Positions 44,622 to 53,102 are shown, numbered from the stretch's first letter. The stretch: DNA of 64,000 bases from Rhizobium sp. WYJ-E13 (GCF_018987265.1 NZ_CP076854.1:1736001-1800000); one strand, 5' to 3'. The notes: generated by a model not told the origin, from the sequence alone. Program-made: numbers and translations.

Positions 44622-44939
44622 CGCCGGAAGTTGGTGGAGCAAACCTACCCGACAATCATCTCCTTCCAGTTTTTCCTGATCGCTGAGGCCGCGAGTCCTT
44701 GGCTTTACCGGTTTAGATGAGCCTGTGCGGGTCTTTTCCGCTGTTGCGCCCGATGACGTCGACAGCATTGATGCCGGTCACATCGACAACACGTCAGATA
44801 GCGCCGGCTCTTTGAGATCGATCAACGACGACCCGCGGCAAATGATTTAGCTCAATTTGCCAATGAGATTGCATGGCGCGATTCATGCCGGTCAGCGATA
44901 CGCGTCGTGACTTTAGGTGTTCTTTCGAGGGAGATTGAC
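44622..44939. other. Intergenic region with two FixK-like boxes
   Basis: 318 nt. It holds TTGATGCCGGTCAC (44768-44781, one mismatch) and TTGAGATCGATCAA (44812-44825, one mismatch). A 21-codon frame (44874-44939) runs from ATG to a TGA that abuts the next start and might be a leader peptide. Nothing else is supported. Confidence 0.45.
44812..44825 (+). promoter_or_regulatory. FNR/FixK-type box
   Basis: TTGAGATCGATCAA, one mismatch. TTAGCT occurs 21 nt after the box as -10. The centre is 121 nt before the start at 44940, so a leader of about 80 nt is implied. A second weaker copy sits 44 nt upstream (44768). Confidence 0.5.
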
Positions 44940-45116
44940 ATGCAAATGGACCATATCGCCCGCATGCCCGCTCAGAAAGTCTACAAGGTTACCGAGCTCG
45001 CCCGCGCGCTGCATATCCGAGATGAACAGGAACAAGAGTTGAAGACGCTTTTCGGCGAATTCGTCACGAGGCAGGAATTCTTATCCAATGTGGAGCCACC
45101 ACCGCGCTTTCGGTGA
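44940..45116 (+). CDS. Small hypothetical protein (58 aa)
   Basis: 58 aa beginning MQMDHIARMPAQKVYKVTELARALHIRDEQEQELKTLF (shortened), predicted helical and soluble. AGGGAG sits 4 nt before the ATG. It is preceded by two FixK-like boxes and followed by 162 nt without a gene. No family is recognised; length and helix pattern would fit a small regulator or modulator. Confidence 0.55.
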   Translation: MQMDHIARMPAQKVYKVTELARALHIRDEQEQELKTLFGEFVTRQEFLSNVEPPPRFR

Positions 45117-45278
45117 CGGTCCTAGCGACACCGATGCTGGCGGAAGTCCCCCTCGCGAAGACGGGCCTGACAGTGGCTTCCGGCTTACCTCCGCGCGCTC
45201 TCGGGTCCGTCGTCGTGCCAGAATGCTTCGAGCGGATCTATTTCCGCGCCAGATCGGCAGTGCTCGATATCACCCATT

Positions 45279-46331
45279 TCACGCCTGGCGGCGCTCGCCT
45301 GTCGCGGTCAGTCGGACTTCGGCATGCATAAAGATCAGTCCTGGGACCATCGGCAACCAGAATGTCAGTCCGCGGAAGACAAGCGTGGCGGCAAGCGCCT
45401 CCTCCACCCGGATCCCAAGCAGGTGCAACAGTCCCACACAGGCACCCTCGAAAGATCCGAGGCCAAGCGGAAGCGGTGAGACGGTTCCAACGACCGAGGC
45501 GAGAACGAAGCTCAGGAAGGCCGCGCCAGGTGAGGCAGCAACGCCCAGTGCATGCAGAACAACCCAGAGGGTCGCCGCATCGAGCAAAAAGATGGATGCT
45601 TGAAGAAGAATGCTCTTCGCGAGCAGTCTATTATCGCCAAGCACGCGATGATCCACCTTCGCCAACAGATCGGCAAGGCGTGTTACCGGGCGCAACGAGC
45701 GGATGCGGTGCGGAATGAAGCTCAGTCTGGTGCGCACTGTCATTATAAGAACGGAAGGAGCCGCGATGATCAACAGGGAAAAGACGATGCAAAGCCATGC
45801 CCACTTTTCGTCCAGCTTGCCGGTGCTCCAAAGTGCTGCGAAAGCGGCCGATGCCATGAGAAGATAGGCTGAGTAATAGGCGATGGTCGCACTCAAAAGG
45901 GCGGTAACCGTTGCCGCGGCCGAGACGCCGCGGCGGATCAAACCCTGCGCGACGACGAGGCCGCCGCTGACGCCTCCGGTCGGTACTGCCTGGTTTGCAA
46001 AGAGCTCGACGACGGCAAGGCGAAAAAGAGCACCCAAGGGAGGCCTGAAGCCCTGTCTGCGTAAGACGAGGAGCCAGATCATCGCGGCGCAGGCATAGGT
46101 CGCAAGCTGAAACGCGATACCAGGCAAAAGCCAGCCAAGCGATGTTCTGCCGAGCGCGGCAAGAAAGATCTCGATCTCTCCGAAATGCAGAACGGCTGCG
46201 ACCAAAGTCCCTAGCCCGAGCACGCCGATTGCCCAGCCGGCAATGATGGCTGGCGAAAGCTTCAGCGCCGCCTTGGCCGTTGAGTCGACGGTGGGGTGGC
46301 TTATCCGATCCGATGGCATCTCCTCGGTCAT
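45279..46331 (-). CDS. UPF0104 / LPG-synthase-TM-like integral membrane protein
   Basis: 350 aa with about seven or eight hydrophobic helices, such as IIAGWAIGVLGLGTLVAAVL, LLPGIAFQLATYACAAMIWLLVL and FLSFVLASVVGTVSPLPLGLGSFEGACVGLL, written in parts. The motifs NQAVPTGGVSGG and SPLPLGLGSFEG are typical of the flippase-like (lysylphosphatidylglycerol synthase TM, YbhN) family, which moves or modifies membrane lipids. The start overlaps the ftsH-like stop by ATGA, so the two are translationally coupled and likely FixK-regulated. Confidence 0.82.
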   Translation of the reverse strand: MTEEMPSDRISHPTVDSTAKAALKLSPAIIAGWAIGVLGLGTLVAAVLHFGEIEIFLAALGRTSLGWLLPGIAFQLATYACAAMIWLLVLRRQGFRPPLGALFRLAVVELFANQAVPTGGVSGGLVVAQGLIRRGVSAAATVTALLSATIAYYSAYLLMASAAFAALWSTGKLDEKWAWLCIVFSLLIIAAPSVLIMTVRTRLSFIPHRIRSLRPVTRLADLLAKVDHRVLGDNRLLAKSILLQASIFLLDAATLWVVLHALGVAASPGAAFLSFVLASVVGTVSPLPLGLGSFEGACVGLLHLLGIRVEEALAATLVFRGLTFWLPMVPGLIFMHAEVRLTATGERRQA

Positions 46332-48175
46332 GGTCGGTTTGATGCCACAGATAGGCCCTGGACGGGCAAGACCGCTGCCTCTTCGCGCCGAATTGCCGGA
46401 AAATCGGCGGGTGTGATCGTCTCGCGCTCCAGCAGAAGGCGAGCGCCAGCCTTCAGGTCCACGATCCGGGCGGCCAGAACGTTCCTGGCGTCCTGATAGG
46501 CCGTTTCCAGTATCTCCCGGATTGCCAGATCAACGTCGCGGGCTGTCGCATCGGCATAGTCGCGCTGCATGGAGGCTGCTCGCACATCGTCCAGCCATTG
46601 CAGCCGCGGTGCCTCCAGGACCGCTTGCCCGAGCCGGCTCATGCCAAAGCGCGTAACATAACTGCGAGCGATGTCAGTGGCTTTCGCGAGATCGTCGGCC
46701 GCCCCCGTCGAGATTTCCGAAAAGACCAGTTCCTCGGCCGCACGACCTGCCAACAATGCGACGATCCTCTCCAGCAACTCCGGTGCGGTGACGAGAAAAC
46801 GATCGTCGGTCGGCCTCTGCAAGGTGTAGCCGAGTGCACCCACGCTGCGTGGAATAATCGACACTTTCTGCACCGGGTCGGTGCGCCGCAACGCGGCTGC
46901 GGCAATCGCATGCCCCATTTCGTGGACGGCGACCCTTTCGCGCTCGGGCGCTGCCAGAAGCCGGCTTCGCCTTTCGGCGCCCGCCACGATCCGTTCCATG
47001 GCTCTCGTGAAGTCGTCCATCTCGACGCAGTCCGCATTGCGGCGCGTTGCAAAGATTGCAGCTTCGTTGACGAGGTTTGCCAGATCGGCTCCGGTGAAGC
47101 CTGGCGTCAGGCGCGCCACGTCGTCCAGCTCGACTGTCTTCGACAGCAGGATCTTGCGGCAATGCAGGGCAAGGATTGCAGTGCGGCCCGGCCGGTCCGG
47201 GCGATCGACGACAATCTGCCGGTCGAAGCGGCCCGACCGAAGCAACGCAGCATCAAGAATCTCGGGACGGTTCGTTGCAGCAAGCAGAACGATGCCGGAA
47301 CCGGGATCGAAACCATCGAGTTCGGCAAGCAGCTGGTTGAGTGTCTGCTCCTTTTCGTCTCCCGCGCCGAAAGACCCAAGCGCGCTTCGTGCCCGTCCCA
47401 ACGCGTCGAGTTCGTCGATGAAGATGATGCAGGGTGCTGCGGCGCGCGCCTGTTGAAACAGGTCGCGAACGCGAGCGGCACCGACACCCACGAACATTTC
47501 GACAAATTCCGATCCTGTAATGGAAAAGAAAGCGACGTCGGCCTCTCCGGCGACCGCTCGTGCCAGAAGGGTCTTGCCGGTTCCGGGCGGACCGACAAGC
47601 AGCACGCCTTTCGGCACGCGCGCGCCAAGGCGCGAGTACCGGTCCTTCTCCTTGAGAAACGAGACGACCTCCTGCAGTTCGGCCTTGGCCTCGTCGGCGC
47701 CGGCAACGTCCTGGAAGGTCACACCCGTCTTCCGTTCGAGATAGACCTTGGCTTTGGACCTGCCGATCGTCACGAGCCCGCCCATGCCCTGCTGTTCGGC
47801 GAACCTTCGGAAGAAGAAGAACCAGATTGCGAGAAAGGCGACAGTCGGAACGATCCAGGACAGAAGTGTTGTCAGCCAGTTGCTGTCACTGGCACCAGTA
47901 ATCTCGACGCCAGCCCTTTCAAAGGTTTCTGCTGCCGCCGGATCGACGCGATGGGTTGCAAAGAAGGTCTTTCCATCGAGCGGCTGTTTGAACTTTCCCT
48001 CGACCATCGTCTCGGTGATCGTCACAGACTGGATCTTGCCCTCGCTCGCCATGCGAACGAGATCACTATAGGACGGCTGCGCAATGTCACGCGTCGCAAA
48101 CCACACTTGGAACAGTCCGATCAGGAGCAATGCCACGAAAAGGTATCCGAGGTTGAAGCCGTGCTTGCGTTCCAT
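46328..48175 (-). CDS. ftsH: FtsH-type AAA+ membrane metalloprotease (secondary paralogue)
   Basis: 615 aa. Two N-terminal membrane helices (about 10-27 and 105-122) flank a periplasmic domain. The AAA module has Walker A GPPGTGKT (195-202), Walker [12 protein letters not shown] and SRH residues in [19 protein letters not shown]. The zinc site is HEMGH (418-422), where housekeeping FtsH has HEAGH; the acidic third ligand follows in [12 protein letters not shown]. The protein is slightly shorter than housekeeping FtsH and lacks its long acidic tail. A perfect FixK-type box is 63 nt upstream of the ATG. It overlaps the flippase-like gene downstream. It probably degrades membrane proteins under oxygen limitation. 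Confidence 0.9.
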   Translation of the reverse strand: MERKHGFNLGYLFVALLLIGLFQVWFATRDIAQPSYSDLVRMASEGKIQSVTITETMVEGKFKQPLDGKTFFATHRVDPAAAETFERAGVEITGASDSNWLTTLLSWIVPTVAFLAIWFFFFRRFAEQQGMGGLVTIGRSKAKVYLERKTGVTFQDVAGADEAKAELQEVVSFLKEKDRYSRLGARVPKGVLLVGPPGTGKTLLARAVAGEADVAFFSITGSEFVEMFVGVGAARVRDLFQQARAAAPCIIFIDELDALGRARSALGSFGAGDEKEQTLNQLLAELDGFDPGSGIVLLAATNRPEILDAALLRSGRFDRQIVVDRPDRPGRTAILALHCRKILLSKTVELDDVARLTPGFTGADLANLVNEAAIFATRRNADCVEMDDFTRAMERIVAGAERRSRLLAAPERERVAVHEMGHAIAAAALRRTDPVQKVSIIPRSVGALGYTLQRPTDDRFLVTAPELLERIVALLAGRAAEELVFSEISTGAADDLAKATDIARSYVTRFGMSRLGQAVLEAPRLQWLDDVRAASMQRDYADATARDVDLAIREILETAYQDARNVLAARIVDLKAGARLLLERETITPADFPAIRREEAAVLPVQGLSVASNRP

Positions 48176-48231
48176 GTCCGCCTCCTTTGCGCCCTTTGGT
48201 ATCGTCTTCCCACGAACGACGCGAACAATCC

Positions 48232-48245
48232 TTGATAGGGATCAA
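48232..48245 (-). promoter_or_regulatory. FNR/FixK-type box (perfect)
   Basis: TTGATAGGGATCAA is a perfect TTGAT-N4-ATCAA dyad. Its centre is 63 nt before the FtsH start at 48175. Confidence 0.75.
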
Positions 48246-48539
48246 CATTGAGCAATCGGGGAGCCGGGCAGCATTCATCGGTATGGTGAGAGACCGGCGC
48301 AGCGCATCTTCAACGCGGCGTGCCGTTCAGGCTGACACGGGTTTCTCGAAGGTCGGCAGCGAACGAGTCAAGGTCCCGATTGGCCGCATCCGTCTAGGGC
48401 TTCGTTACCGGCCAGGCTGGAGGGGCTGCCGCAGCAACCCATCTATTTCAATCTCCGGCGCGCCCTCTTTCAAGCGTGCTCGACTGCCCGCTGTCTCCAT
48501 CGCCGCAAACCTGCCAACGGCCGTAGATCTCTCCTCATT
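48246..48539. other. Divergent intergenic region
   Basis: About 294 nt between two back-to-back FixK-type boxes (48232 leftward, 48540 rightward). No supported gene is seen; GC-rich short frames exist in several readings without ribosome-binding sites. Confidence 0.5.
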
Positions 48540-48553
48540 TTGACAGGGATCAA
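48540..48553 (+). promoter_or_regulatory. FNR/FixK-type box
   Basis: TTGACAGGGATCAA fits TTGAY-N4-RTCAA. Centre is 59 nt before the BON gene start at 48606, and CTAACA lies at the -10 spacing. Confidence 0.68.
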
Positions 48554-48605
48554 CGACGAACGACCGGTACGATCCTAACAAAGAAATGATCGGAAGGAGA
48601 ATGTC

Positions 48606-48857
48606 ATGAACGACCAAATCTTGAGACCGAGCGTGATAGAAGAGCTCGATTTCGAACCGGGCCTAGATTTCGAACCGGGCCTTGACTCGACCAATATCGC
48701 CATCGCCGTCGAGGGAAGCATCGTTCGACTTTCCGGAAAGGTCGGAACATCTGGCGAGGTTGAGCTTGCGGAACGCGCGGCGAGCCGTGTGGGGGCGTTC
48801 GTGGCATCATTCAAGGCTGGGGTCCGCGCCACCCATGAGCAGATCATGATTGCATAA
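48606..48857 (+). CDS. Short BON-domain protein with duplicated segment
   Basis: 83 aa resembling one BON domain (SVIEELDFEPG ... NIAIAVEGSIVRLSGKVGTSGEVELAERAASRV), the kind repeated in the protein at 56859. The sequence DFEPGL occurs twice in tandem because of an 18-nt duplication (48648-48683). The BON fold ends earlier than usual, after GAFVASFKAGVRATHEQIMIA. The ATG follows GGAAGGAGAATGTC. BON domains bind membranes or other surface components; there is no signal peptide, so its location is unclear. Confidence 0.7.
   Translation: MNDQILRPSVIEELDFEPGLDFEPGLDSTNIAIAVEGSIVRLSGKVGTSGEVELAERAASRVGAFVASFKAGVRATHEQIMIA
48648..48683 (+). repeat. 18-nt tandem duplication inside BON gene
   Basis: Two copies of GATTTCGAACCGGGCCTW, 17 of 18 bases identical, in frame. 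They insert six residues (DFEPGL) and look recent. Confidence 0.85.
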
Positions 48858-48903
48858 CTTACCACCACCGTCTTGCACAGGTGTCTTATAAGGAGTCCTT
48901 GTC

Positions 48904-49218
48904 ATGCTACATCATCGAGACACAAGCCGCGTCACGGAAGCTCTGATGTCGGCTGCCGGCTGCGCTCCGCCCTCTTACGATAGCCGGACGAATGGCGATA
49001 TCTTGCTTGAGCGCGACGATGCCGATCACTGGGACATCGAGATCATCTCGCCGCGCGCTAGAGAATGGGCGGCGTCCGAACTCTGTTGCCCGCTCCGGCA
49101 GTGTTTCGCCGGCAGGATGCGTCTCGACATAATGAGCGCAGACCGGCTCCTGAAGATGGCCCATGATCGGGGATTCCGGACGGAGTTCGTCACCCGAAGC
49201 GGCAGGGACGTTTTTTGA
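48904..49218 (+). CDS. Hypothetical protein (104 aa)
   Basis: 104 aa, soluble, with AAGGAG 8 nt before the ATG, so translation is likely. Phrases are TSRVTEALMSAAGCAPPSYDS, DHWDIEIISPRAREWAASELCC and LDIMSADRLLKMAHDRGFRTEFVTR. No family is recognised. It lies 46 nt after the short BON gene in the same direction and probably shares its FixK-type promoter. Confidence 0.62.
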   Translation: MLHHRDTSRVTEALMSAAGCAPPSYDSRTNGDILLERDDADHWDIEIISPRAREWAASELCCPLRQCFAGRMRLDIMSADRLLKMAHDRGFRTEFVTRSGRDVF

Positions 49219-49502
49219 TGTTCAATACCGTCGTCTGCGCGCGATCAGCATGGGGTCACGCAGCAGGACGTTCCAGAAATTGTCGCAGGCGAAAGCCCAA
49301 TGGAAATCCCGAACTCGGCCGATGGTCTCGTACGGGCGATCGTGCCGGTCCCGGAGCGCTTGGTTGTGGCATGCGCAACTCCAACAGCGGACCGATGTTC
49401 GATTGGCGCGGCAACCCCTCCGACATGACCCCATCCAAGATCGCTTTCCGCTGGAGGTTGACCGCTCGGAACCCGCTTGCCGCGTGGTCTTATTCAAGCA
49501 GT
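49219..49502. other. Non-coding stretch before the Hsp20 promoter
   Basis: About 280 nt. Frames exist on both strands but their codon use is irregular and none has a convincing ribosome-binding site. No remnant could be recognised. Confidence 0.45.
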
Positions 49503-49516
49503 TTGATGCGCGTCAA
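49503..49516 (+). promoter_or_regulatory. FNR/FixK-type box upstream of hsp20
   Basis: TTGATGCGCGTCAA fits the consensus. TCTAAT lies 23 nt after it. It is 125 nt (centre to start) before hsp20, implying a leader of about 80 nt. Confidence 0.6.
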
Positions 49517-49605
49517 TGTCGTTGTCCCATTCCATCGCTCTAATGCAACGGCTCGCTAATGAGTGAACATGGACTGCACCAGGTCCTTGGGACGCTTTGA
49601 TGCAG

Positions 49606-49628
49606 TCTCCTTTGCCAAACGTAGGAGA
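49606..49628 (+). promoter_or_regulatory. Candidate RNA thermometer sequestering the hsp20 ribosome-binding site
   Basis: TCTCCT (49606-49611) is complementary to AGGAGA (49623-49628), the Shine-Dalgarno of hsp20. Inside come a U-U mismatch, a U-G pair and a G-C pair closing a 5-nt loop. Weak pairs opposite the Shine-Dalgarno and a TTTGC segment recall ROSE-type thermometers of rhizobial small heat-shock genes. Confidence 0.5.
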
Positions 49629-49633
49629 AAATC

Positions 49634-50161
49634 ATGGCTGACACAGCAACGAAGCTTCCGGTCAAGACTGAAGAAAAGTCTGCATTGCCGACCGGCAACC
49701 TCTGGTCCCCGTTTGAAGCATTTCGCTCGGAGATCGACCGTCTGTTTGACGATTTCACGCCTTTTTCGCGTCGCTCGTCGGATCGCCCATTATTCGGGCG
49801 CGTTCTGCCGGCGCTTGGTGCCTGGCCGACGGTCCCCGCAGTCGATGTCATCGAGAGGGACGATGCGTTCGAGCTCACCGCCGAGGTGCCCGGGCTCGAT
49901 GAGAAGAACATCGAGGTCAAGCTGTCCAACGGCATGCTGACGATCCGGGGCGAGAAGCAGGAAGAAAAAGAGACAAAAGAAAAAGAATATCATATCTCCG
50001 AACGCCGCTTCGGCTCATTCCAGCGCAATTTCCAACTTCCCGACGGCGTCGATGCCCAAAAAGTGGAAGCAAGCTTTGCCAAGGGCATCCTGAAGGTCAA
50101 ACTGCCGAAGAGCGCCGAAGCGAAAAAGAATGAGCGGAAGATCGAGATCAAGGCCTCGTGA
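49634..50161 (+). CDS. Small heat-shock protein, Hsp20 family
   Basis: 175 aa. N-terminal FRSEIDRLFDDFTPFSRR precedes an alpha-crystallin domain (about 65-160): VDVIERDDAFELTAEVPGLDEKNIEVKLSNGMLTIRGEK (span), YHISERRFGSFQRNFQLP and the closing ASFAKGILKVKLPK with the A-x-x-x-G-I-L signature. It is an ATP-independent holdase. The ATG follows GTAGGAGAAAATC, whose AGGAGA is complementary to an upstream segment. It is a single gene, with a stable hairpin after it. Confidence 0.92.
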   Translation: MADTATKLPVKTEEKSALPTGNLWSPFEAFRSEIDRLFDDFTPFSRRSSDRPLFGRVLPALGAWPTVPAVDVIERDDAFELTAEVPGLDEKNIEVKLSNGMLTIRGEKQEEKETKEKEYHISERRFGSFQRNFQLPDGVDAQKVEASFAKGILKVKLPKSAEAKKNERKIEIKAS

Positions 50162-50182
50162 TCCAACAGCGCCTTCGATAAG

Positions 50183-50207
50183 GCGGCGCGCAGATATCGC
50201 GCGCCGC
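50183..50207 (+). terminator. Perfect hairpin after hsp20
   Basis: GCGGCGCGC (50183-50191), a 7-nt loop and GCGCGCCGC (50199-50207) form a 9-bp GC stem 22 nt after the hsp20 stop. No T-run follows, so it may be a factor-assisted terminator or mRNA 3' stabiliser. Confidence 0.6.
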
Positions 50208-50721
50208 GTCAACCGAGGAGGCTCACCAACACGCAATCAAGCATGGTGTGCCACCAAAGCAGGGTACTTGGCGGTCGCAAACGCGTCAGCGTTGCTGTTG
50301 ATCCTGTTCAGAGAGCCCATCTGCAAGGCGGCAACACCGGTAAAGATCACGCGCCGGACAAGGCGCGGACGATGAAAGCATTACCGTCAGAAGCTGCTTG
50401 CGGCCTACCGTTTGGCTTTATCCCACAATATCCGGCGCTGATGTCGACACCCAAGCTGGATTCCTCAGAAAATAGTCCGCTGAAACATGGCTAGAAATTC
50501 CCGCCGCCGTTTGAAACGCCGCGGGTCCACGCCAGCACGCATTTCCAACGAGTCAGCATCTGCTTTTGTCAGATTGAAACCAGCAGCGGAGCCAGATGCA
50601 ACTCGTTCGGAGGATCCGTCAACGATCACACGACCATCTGCCGCCGACCGGCAACCCCGCCAAGCCGACAGCATCCTTATGGCGACCCCGACAACTCGCC
50701 GACGAGCCGTTATTCCGTTCG
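50208..50721. other. Long region without a supported gene
   Basis: 514 nt between hsp20 and the convergent host-attachment gene. Frames at 50487-50771 (plus) and 50465-50674 (minus) lack clear ribosome-binding sites and show mixed codon use, so they are not called. No repeat or insertion-sequence end was seen. Confidence 0.45.
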
Positions 50722-51171
50722 TCAGCGCTCTGAGACAAGGTGTCTCTGAATTTCGTCGATTGGCAGATTGACGAGATCTTTGTCGTATTCGGCAATGACG
50801 CGCTTGCTGAGGCTTTCAGACATGGCCTGTCTCAGGTTGGCTAGCGATTTCGGAGCCGCGGCGATGACGAGTTTGCCGATAGCCCCTTCCGCGCAGATGG
50901 TCTCAAGCCGCTCTGCTACGATTGTCGAGAAACGCTGCTCCTCCAAGTCGTGAAAGTCGGTCTCATCGACACTGCTGCGATGGCTCCCCGCCCAGGTCCG
51001 GCCCGGTCGGTCCGTTCCCTGTTCATGGCTGGGCGGGTTGGCGCTCGCTTCAATGACCTGCTCGACTTCGAGCATCAGCTGATAAGCTGTCCCGATGTTA
51101 CGCAACAAAAGAGCCTTCTTTCCGTCGGCAACCAAAACACATGCGTCGTGGGGAATGATCTCGCTCTTCAT
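50722..51171 (-). CDS. Host-attachment family protein (eRF1/Dom34-like fold)
   Basis: 149 aa of the Host_attach family, first named from Agrobacterium attachment genes and later related to archaeal release-factor domains. Motifs include ACVLVADGKKALLLRNIG, the variable acidic middle (HEQGTDRPGR), FSTIVAERLETICAEGAIGKLVIAAAPKSLANLRQ (span) and the tail EYDKDLVNLPIDEIQRHL. The ATG at 51171 follows CCAGGAGGGCTCA; an open frame to 51459 would cover the promoter. A FixK-type box is 62 nt upstream with TACAAT at the -10. The name should not be taken as proof of a role in attachment. Confidence 0.85.
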   Translation of the reverse strand: MKSEIIPHDACVLVADGKKALLLRNIGTAYQLMLEVEQVIEASANPPSHEQGTDRPGRTWAGSHRSSVDETDFHDLEEQRFSTIVAERLETICAEGAIGKLVIAAAPKSLANLRQAMSESLSKRVIAEYDKDLVNLPIDEIQRHLVSER

Positions 51172-51226
51172 TGAGCCCTCCTGGCTTTGAGTGTTTTTCA
51201 TTGTAGACGTGCAGGAAAAATGCAGT

Positions 51227-51240
51227 TTGACCAGCGTCAA
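51227..51240 (-). promoter_or_regulatory. FNR/FixK-type box
   Basis: TTGACCAGCGTCAA fits the consensus (reads TTGACGCTGGTCAA toward the gene). Exactly 21 nt after it comes TACAAT, and the start codon at 51171 is 62 nt from the centre. Confidence 0.75.
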
Positions 51241-51657
51241 AAAGGGACGAAGTTCGCAGCGTTTGGCTAAGACCAAGTGACGAGGCTTTTTCTGGTTACT
51301 GCCGCTTGTTCGGCTTGGTCTTCTGGGTTGCCCGTCCCGGAAGCGACCTACACTGCCGCGGTGATGACACCGCTCCATCCAGCGCTCCCAGGTCGAGCCG
51401 TTGACGAAGAGGAGCTTCGTGCGATGACGAATGAAATGATGTTCGAGGCCGCCGCGCAACTCGAGGCCGAAAACGCAAGCTGAGGATTGCAGTCAATCTC
51501 AACTGATCCGGCCACCGATCTTGCGCCAGTTCCTCCGCCGGGGTGAATCTTCAAAAGACGACAGACCCCGGCCGGCGCGCCGCTTAGATGCCGGCGCGTT
51601 TAGCGAAGCCGTCGCAGCAATTGTCTGGCCGACGTGCTTCACCACGCGCTGTTCATA
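51241..51657. other. Region without a firm gene
   Basis: About 417 nt between the host-attachment promoter and the 3' end of the next leftward gene. A 40-codon plus-strand frame (51363-51485, MTPLHPALPGRAVDEEE...) has coding-like composition but no ribosome-binding site, so it is not called. Confidence 0.4.
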
Positions 51658-51948
51658 TCATTTGCCAGCCGCCCGCCTCGCAGCTTCATCAAACACCTGG
51701 AGCGCATATTCGCAAGTGGCGCTCATGTCGTCGCCGCAAAGCTTCAAGTTCTTGCATCCGGAGGAAACCTTCCGGGCGATCGTTTCGCGGAAGGCGGAAA
51801 GGTCGTGCGCGTCCGGGTGCTTGAGGATCTCCTGCAGGCAGGCGACGGTAATCGTTTCGTAGACCAGCAGCTTGCCCTCGATTTCTCCGATTGTCGGCAC
51901 CGCGAAGCACTCGCCTCCGCGCTTGTTGTCTCGTTCAACAGTCAGCAT
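51658..51948 (-). CDS. Hypothetical protein (96 aa), cysteine-containing
   Basis: 96 aa with the phrases CFAVPTIGEIEGKLLVYETITVACLQEILKHPDAHDLSAFRE (span) and SGCKNLKLCGDDMSATCEYALQVFDEAARRA. Five cysteines are scattered through it. The ATG at 51948 follows GGGAGATGCGCT, so the longer frame to 52152 is rejected. No family is recognised and no box is evident directly upstream. Its neighbours are stress genes. Confidence 0.6.
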   Translation of the reverse strand: MLTVERDNKRGGECFAVPTIGEIEGKLLVYETITVACLQEILKHPDAHDLSAFRETIARKVSSGCKNLKLCGDDMSATCEYALQVFDEAARRAAGK

Positions 51949-52199
51949 AGCGCATCTCCCTTTGTCCAGCGATGATCGAATCCTGCATCTGCAAGCCCCT
52001 GCTGGCTCGGCTGCCGACAATCGTTTTCGACACGGCAAAATGATCCTGTAATCTCCACCCTGGCACCGCGCGCCTTGATCTTCAGATGCGCGAGCGAGAG
52101 GCACTTTTGACGAAACCTGGGTTCGTCCAGCCTTCAGATGGCGATACGACATCGCTTCCAGTAATCTAACAACGATATCCGCACTGCGGCGCGCAAACG
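51949..52199. other. Divergent intergenic region
   Basis: About 250 nt before the FixK-type box of the next gene. No gene, repeat or hairpin could be supported. Confidence 0.45.
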
Positions 52200-52213
52200 T
52201 TGACGAAGGTCAA
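52200..52213 (+). promoter_or_regulatory. FNR/FixK-type box
   Basis: TTGACGAAGGTCAA fits the consensus. TATTCT begins 21 nt (plus one) after it and the Usp start at 52269 is 62 nt from the centre. Confidence 0.75.
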
Positions 52214-52268
52214 AGACCGTCCAGCAGAAGAGAATATTCTCATCGCATTCAGCCAAGAGGTGATCGCG

Positions 52269-53102
52269 ATGACAATCAAGACGGTATTGAGCATTCTCAA
52301 CGTCGAACATTTCGATGAAGATCTGAAAGCGGCGGCTGCATTCTGTGAGATCTACGGAGCGCATCTCAGCGCGCTCGTCATTTCAATGGGTTCAGCGGGG
52401 GCGATAGGCGAATACAATGCCATGTCGACCGTCTGGCTCGATGAACGGCAGCGCGAGATCGAGGAACTTGCAGAAGCCGCAGACAGGGTGAAAGACATAA
52501 TTGGCCGCGCGGACCTGTCCTGCGATGTCGACCACGTCTATACGGAATTTGCATGGGCCGACCAGGACATAGCGGAACGGGCGCTCTACGCGGATGTCGT
52601 GCTCGTCGGTCGGCAGGCGGCCGATGATGAAGACCTTCGCAAGCGGATCTTCGACGGCGCTCTCTTCCAAACGCCAACTCCCATCCTCATCAATCGCGGC
52701 CCGCGCGCCATCTCCTCAGCTGCAAAATCAATCCTCGTCGCGTGGGACTCCAGCAATGAAGCCTCTCGTGCAGCGCGCCAATCGCTCGAGCTTCTGAAAC
52801 AGGCGGACGTGGTTTACATCACGCTGATAGACCCGGTCGCCAGTATGAGGGCGAATGGCGAGGAGCCGGGAGCCGACATTGCAGCCTACCTTGCCCGCCA
52901 CGGTGTGAAAGTGCAGGTGGATCGCCTGGCCAGCGGCGGGCGGAGCGCGGACGAAGTCCTAAGACAACACGCGGTCGATGTTGCCGCCGATCTTATCGTC
53001 ATGGGCGCCTTCAGCCATCCACGCTGGCAGCAAACGCTGTTTGGCGGGGTGACCCGTAGCATGATCGAGGAGACCAGCATCCCAATTCTCATGGCGCACT
53101 GA
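52269..53102 (+). CDS. Universal stress protein, two-domain
   Basis: 277 aa, two Usp halves. The second half starts SILVAWDSSNEASRAARQSLELL and ends with MGAFSHPRWQQTLFGGVTRSMIEE, which has the nucleotide-binding spacing but with Ser for the first glycine of the usual GHSR. The ATG at 52269 follows AAGAGGTGATCGCG; an upstream frame beginning at 52200 coincides with the FixK-type box and is rejected. It resembles the protein at 39331 in length and domain order. Confidence 0.86.
   Translation: MTIKTVLSILNVEHFDEDLKAAAAFCEIYGAHLSALVISMGSAGAIGEYNAMSTVWLDERQREIEELAEAADRVKDIIGRADLSCDVDHVYTEFAWADQDIAERALYADVVLVGRQAADDEDLRKRIFDGALFQTPTPILINRGPRAISSAAKSILVAWDSSNEASRAARQSLELLKQADVVYITLIDPVASMRANGEEPGADIAAYLARHGVKVQVDRLASGGRSADEVLRQHAVDVAADLIVMGAFSHPRWQQTLFGGVTRSMIEETSIPILMAH

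Noticed and set aside
49215..49559. Plus-strand frame of 114 codons between the 104-aa gene and hsp20
   Set aside because: It overlaps the FixK-type box and promoter of hsp20 and has an Arg/Ser/Gly-rich translation typical of a chance GC-rich frame.
50465..50771. Overlapping frames on both strands after hsp20
   Set aside because: Basic, low-complexity translations, no good start signal, and neither frame resembles a known family.
51277..51483. Plus-strand frame of 68 codons upstream of the host-attachment gene
   Set aside because: GTG start without a ribosome-binding site; only its last 40 codons look coding-like.
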